The notes below the pieces were generated by a model, which had not been told where the DNA came from, searched no databases, and was given only the letters and a program-made list of their open reading frames with translations. A stretch of 64,000 nucleotides of DNA from Rosa chinensis (taxonomy: Eukaryota; Streptophyta; Magnoliopsida; Rosales; Rosaceae). Location: the NCBI RefSeq assembly GCF_002994745.2, contig NW_020126818.1, positions 310,001 to 374,000 on the forward strand, given 5' to 3'. Below are positions 59,873 through 64,000 of the stretch, in pieces (positions within the stretch are counted from its first letter, which is position 1; each line of letters starts with the position of its first letter). A program made the position numbers and the translations under genes.

Positions 59873-61617
59873 TGATAGGAGCAAAAAAGTGTGACGATAT
59901 TATTAATTATGTGCCTCATTTTAGCCTTATTTCTCCCTTAGTTTAGTGTTTTGAGTCATTAAGTCATTTTGAAAGTCTTGTTGAGTGTTTGGAGTGAAAT
60001 AGGCGGAAAAAGTAAAATTCATGAAAAATCCTAGCTGGATCAGGATTCCTAACTGTCAACTATTTTTGCGGTCTTTACATTTTAATTTTCCTTTATTTTC
60101 TCTAGAAAATTCTGATATTCTCCTGCTTGTTGTAGGAAACGTTGCCTGGTTGAACTCTTGGAAACAGCAATGATGGAGTCATAAAATAAAGCATTAAGAT
60201 ATTTGACCAAGCAATGAAGAAGGGAAATAAAGGAGAAAAGATGTTTTCAGTTGAGGAATAAAAGAAAAAAGATGTTTCAGCTGGAAAATAAATAAGAGAA
60301 AGACGTTTTCAGTTGGGGAATAAAGGAGAAAAGACGTTTTCAGTTGAGGAATAAAAGAAAAAGATGTTTCAGCTGGAAAAATAAATAAGAGAAAGATGTT
60401 TCAGTTTGGAAATTAAAGGAATTGCCCCATTATGAGAGGAGTTAAGGCCATAAAGAAGACGTTTCAATTGGGAAAGCCAACCAATGCTCCCCTATAAATA
60501 GGCAACGTCCAGAACTGAATTTGCATCACTTCCCAGCCAAGATCACTTCCCAGCCAAGATCATTCCAAGACTACCCAATTCACTCCTCAAACCTCCATAT
60601 CTTACAAGACCGTGACCACCATCCATCCATCAATCTACAAAGCTCTAAGGCGCTGAGTCAAGGACGCTCCACCACCATAGTAGAGACAAGTTCATCACCT
60701 TGTTGCTAAGCCGCTGAGGAAAGCTTCAAAGTGTAACTATGACTCTACTTATAATTTTTGTTTCGGTTTTGTGTGTTTCAATTTGCGAGTTGTGTAATTG
60801 GAGACATGGAATTTTCAGAATATTTTTATTAATATTTTTGAGATTTTCAGTTTATTATTGAGTTAATTTCGAGAATTCTTTTATGATGCATGTTACAATC
60901 TTGTGCCCTTTTACGTGTTTAGGTAATTTTCAGAGTTAGGTTAATAAGTTTGCATGCTAGAATAATGGTGAGAGTTCTTGTGTGTTTTCTTAATTTGCCA
61001 AGAGTAATTGTTATTTGTTAAGGCGCTGAGTTAAACAAGTAGCAATTAGTTCTAAAAAGTGGTAAAAACTATGTTCAATGGTTAAACGATTCTGGAAATT
61101 ACGTGTTAAATTCTATGTCTAATGGTTAATTTGCACGTGTGAGTTGATTCGAGGGTTAGATAATACTACTAGTTAAGAGAATTACGCTGAGTGTTTTCGA
61201 AAATTAGTAGTATTAGGCTTGGTAAGGACTTTTCCGATTCAAGCCTACATTAGAATGAATCAGATAAGTGGATTGATCCGCTGAGGCTTTTCATTTGAGC
61301 TCTTATCTAGGCATTTAAGGTGGGCACATTTTTGTAGCATGTTGAAATGAATTTTCTGTTTTTACACTTAGTAATTTCTGAGTGGTATTGGTCTAGGTTA
61401 GGGAAGTCGATCATTGTATATAGTTTTATTTGTTTTGTTTTTATTTTAAGTAGATTAGAAACCAACTTTCAAAACCCCCCATTTTATTCTTTTATTTGTT
61501 AATTGACCTTTTTGTGTAGGTGTGCCCTACAATCCCCGGACTGAACGATCCCTGCTTATCCTATACTGACAACTACATTTTGCAGGGTTAAATTGTGAGG
61601 CTATTTCAGCCGCATCA
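59873..61617 (+). repeat. 3' LTR of element C (delta class)
   Basis: 1745 bp, TGATAGGAGC to CCGCATCA. Tandem units at about 60197-60470, TATA box at 60493-60500. It differs from the 5' LTR at only a few single bases and at the terminal 8 bases. Confidence 0.96.
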
Positions 61618-63751
61618 CCCTTCCCACGCAGGTTTGCCCAATCTAAGAAGGATGAAAGTGACCAAGCCATCTTGGAAACTTTCAAGAAGGTGCAAGTAAA
61701 CCTACCCCTCCTAGAGGCCATCAAGCAAGTCCCTAAGTATGCCAAGTTCCTCAAAGAGCTTTGCACTACTAGGAGAGTAAACCGTGAAAAGGAGGTGGTA
61801 AAGGTAAGTGAGAATGTCTCTGCCCTGATTCAGAGGAAGATTCCTCCAAAGTGTAAGGATCCTGGAAGCTTTACTATTCCGTGCACTATTGGTAACTCTA
61901 GATTTAAGAATGCCATGCTAGACCTAGGTGCATCTGTTAATGTTATGCCCTATTCTGTGTATGAAACCCTAGGTCTAGGTGAACTTAAATCTGACAATGT
62001 TATCATTCAATTAGCTGATAGATCCAATGCATACCCTAAAGGTTTATTAGAGGATGTGCTTGTACAAGTTAACCATCTTATCTTCCCAGCAGATTTTTAT
62101 GTTTTAGAAATGGAGGACTCCCCTGTGAGTTCCACTCCATTACTTTTGGGACGTCCTTTCTTAAGGACAGCTAGGACGAAGATTGATGTGTATGAAGGGT
62201 CTCTTACAATGGAGTTCGATGGTGACATTATAGGCTTTAACATTTTTGAAGCCATGAGGTATCCCCTAGAGGTTCATGATTGTTTTTCTACTGGTATTTT
62301 GGATGAACTTGCACAGAAAATGTTTGACATTATGCATGAGGATACTTTAGTCACTACCCTTGAGAGTGGGGTAGGCTATACAAAGGAAGGCGTCACCATC
62401 TCAGAGGACAAGTTGAAAGACACTTGTGAGGAGAAAATCATTGAAAACGTCTCCTTCCTTGAGGCATCACCCTTTATAGGTAAGTCTGTTTCTCCCTTGT
62501 CCATTCAGTTATCTACTAACAAGACGTTACCTTCAGTGGTCCAGGCCCCAGAACTTGAGCTAAAACCTCTTCCAGACCATTTGAAGTATGTCTACTTAGG
62601 GGACAAGGAGACCTTACCAGTGATTGTGTCCTCTGCACTAACGACTCCACAAGAAGAGAAGTTGGTGGACATGTTGAAGCAACACAAGACCGCCATAGGA
62701 TGGACATTGGCGGACATCAAGGGAATCAGCCCTACAACTTGCGTCCATAGGATACTTCTGGAGGAGGGGTCTAAACCTACTAGAGAGGCTCAACGTCGTC
62801 TCAACCCTCCAATGATGGAAGTAGTGAAGAAGGAGGTTATCAAACTCCTTGATTGTGGGGTGATCTACCCTATTTCAGACTCCAAGTGGGTCTCCCCAGT
62901 TCAGGTCGTGCCCAAGAAGTCTGGGATCACTGTGGTAAAGAATGCTGATAACGAACTGGTGCCCCAAAGGACAGTCACAGGCCACAGAGTGTGCATTGAC
63001 TATAGGAGGCTCAACGCAACTACAAGGAAAGACCACTTTCCTCTGCCATTCATTGATCAGATGCTTGAGCGCCTAGCTGGACATGACTACTACTGCTTCC
63101 TGGATGGATACTCTGGTTACAACCAGATTGCAATTGCAAATGAAGACCAAGAGAAGACAACCTTCACTTGCCCCTTTGGAACATTTGCTTATAGACGTAT
63201 GCCCTTCGGACTTTGCAACGCTCCAGGTACTTTTCAGAGATGTATGGTAAGTATCTTTTCAGATTATATTGAGAAAATCATAGAGGTATTCATGGATGAC
63301 TTTTCAGTTTTTGGAAAGAATTTTGATGATTGTCTTAATAATCTGGAGATAATTTTGAAACGTTGCATGGAAACTAACCTTGTACTTAATTGGGAAAAAT
63401 GCCATTTTATGGTTCAACAAGGGATAGTTCTAGGACATATTGTCTCTACTAGGGGTATAGAGGTTGATAAGGCCAAGGTGGATATTGTGCGTCACTTACC
63501 CTCTCCCACTTCTGTGAGAGAGATTCGTTCTTTCCTTGGCCATGCAGGTTTTTACAGGAGGTTCATCAAGGACTTCTCTAAGATTTCGAGACCCTTATGT
63601 CAACTACTCCAGAAGGATGTGCCCTTTCACTTTGACAAGGAGTGTCAAGAAGCTTTTGACAAGCTTAAGGAGTTGTTGACGTCTGCCCCCATCATGTTAC
63701 CTCCAGATTGGTCCTTGCCCTTTGAGTTGATGTGTGATGCCTCTGACTATG
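61618..63751 (+). CDS. pol: Protease-RT-RNase H part of gag-pol, element D (partial)
   Basis: The frame is open throughout and in phase with the 3' part of D gag left of element C. It has the protease motif DLGAS, the linker region, RT with [20 protein letters not shown] and FMDDF, and the start of RNase H (CDASDY). It is very similar to B across the whole stretch, including the place where G sits in B; here that site is unbroken (GWTLADIKGIS). It is cut in RNase H by element J after CTATG (63747-63751); the frame runs on to 63807 with LTR-encoded residues. Because gag has a frameshift upstream and J removes integrase, D cannot make a full polyprotein. In family terms this region would process the polyprotein and copy RNA into DNA. 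Confidence 0.95.
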
Positions 63752-64000
63752 TGATGTCGCTTTTGTTGAGCGACCAATTTAACCCTGAAATGTCATTAGT
63801 AGTATAAAGTAAGTAGGGATCGTTCTATTCCGGGGATTGAGGGTACACCTGTCATTGTCAAACAATTAAACAATTAAAATTAAAACAAAGTATAATATTT
63901 ACAAAAATATAACAAAATATATACATATTTACGAAAAAGGGGGATTTTTGATTTTTGGTTTTCGAAAATTAAACTAAGTTAAGAAAATAATTAAAATGCA
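63752..64000 (-). mobile_element. Element J: start of a minus-strand element (3' LTR, partial)
   Basis: From 63752 the sequence is the reverse complement of an LTR end of alpha/beta type: TGATGTCGCT, then the conserved U5 with CCGGGGATTGA and the AT-rich part. In sense the terminus forms GTCGCT/AGCGAC with a loop different from that of A and B. The expected TSD is CTATG (63747-63751). The rest lies right of the window. It could also be a solo LTR; this cannot be decided here. Confidence 0.88.

Larger units (their letters stand above)
31873..61617 (+). mobile_element. Element C: non-autonomous, no coding region (LARD-like), delta LTRs, holds B and G
   Basis: 5' LTR 31873-31899 plus 55261-56978 (split by B), interior 56979-59872, 3' LTR 59873-61617. 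Both LTRs are 1745 bp once B is excluded. The TSD CCCTT is at 31868-31872 and 61618-61622, inside D between gag and protease. Its own length is about 6.4 kb. The interior has no gag or pol. F is a sister copy. Confidence 0.96.
12471..63751 (+). mobile_element. Element D: outermost, oldest Athila-like element (partial)
   Basis: Its visible pieces are leader (12471-12662 and 28859-30044), gag (30045-31872) and protease/RT/RNase H (61618-63751). They are separated by F(+E), C(+B+G) and cut off by J. Joined in order they follow the layout of element B. The 5' LTR and PBS lie left of the window, beyond H; integrase and the 3' LTR lie right of it, beyond J. A single-base deletion in gag makes it non-functional as read. 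Confidence 0.92.

Overview
The window is plant nuclear DNA made entirely of LTR retrotransposons. I see no host gene, rRNA, tRNA gene or CRISPR array. All recognisable proteins are Ty3/gypsy Gag, protease, reverse transcriptase (RT), RNase H and integrase. The RT core (FMDDF), the protease DLGAS motif, the primer-binding site matching plant tRNA-Asp, the long LTRs (about 1.7-2.3 kb) and the lack of a chromodomain point to the Athila lineage. The host is an angiosperm, perhaps a eudicot, and the locus is probably heterochromatic; both are inferences.

Layout: the whole 64 kb is one old element (D, + strand) that has been repeatedly invaded. I resolved ten elements. Five have both LTRs and a matching 5-bp target-site duplication (TSD): I (6178-12422, CAATT), F (12663-28853, minus, GACTA), E (18319-28197, GCCTT), C (31873-61617, CCCTT) and B (31900-55255, CGATA). 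A sixth, G (38867-48209, minus, CAAGG), is also complete. Partial ones are A (1-4312), H (4313-12470), D itself and J (63752-64000, minus). Nesting is D[ H[A, I], F[E], C[B[G]], J ]. Left to right: A ends inside H; I sits in the 3' LTR of H; then a piece of the D leader; F with E in its LTR; D leader and gag; C, whose 5' LTR is split by B, whose pol is split by G; then D protease/RT/RNase H, cut by J.

Coding capacity: B carries an uninterrupted gag-pol frame apart from the G insertion. D gag has a one-base frameshift. E and G are gag-only. C, F and I have no coding region at all, like LARD elements (large non-autonomous derivatives). The short forms presumably used proteins from B-like elements. 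What all forms share is non-coding: the LTR ends, a U5 segment complementary to the primer-binding site, a leader module, and a 3' module of small hairpins around an AGCGCT palindrome. The hairpin stems change in a compensating way between subfamilies, which makes them the best candidates for an undescribed cis-acting RNA system.

LTR classes used below: alpha (A, B; about 2.31 kb), beta (E; 2315 bp), gamma (I, G; about 2.0 kb), delta (C, F, H; about 1.6-1.8 kb). Alpha, beta and gamma share their ends; delta has its own U3. All start TGATAGGAGC or close to it, and end in TCA (one mutated copy ends CCA).
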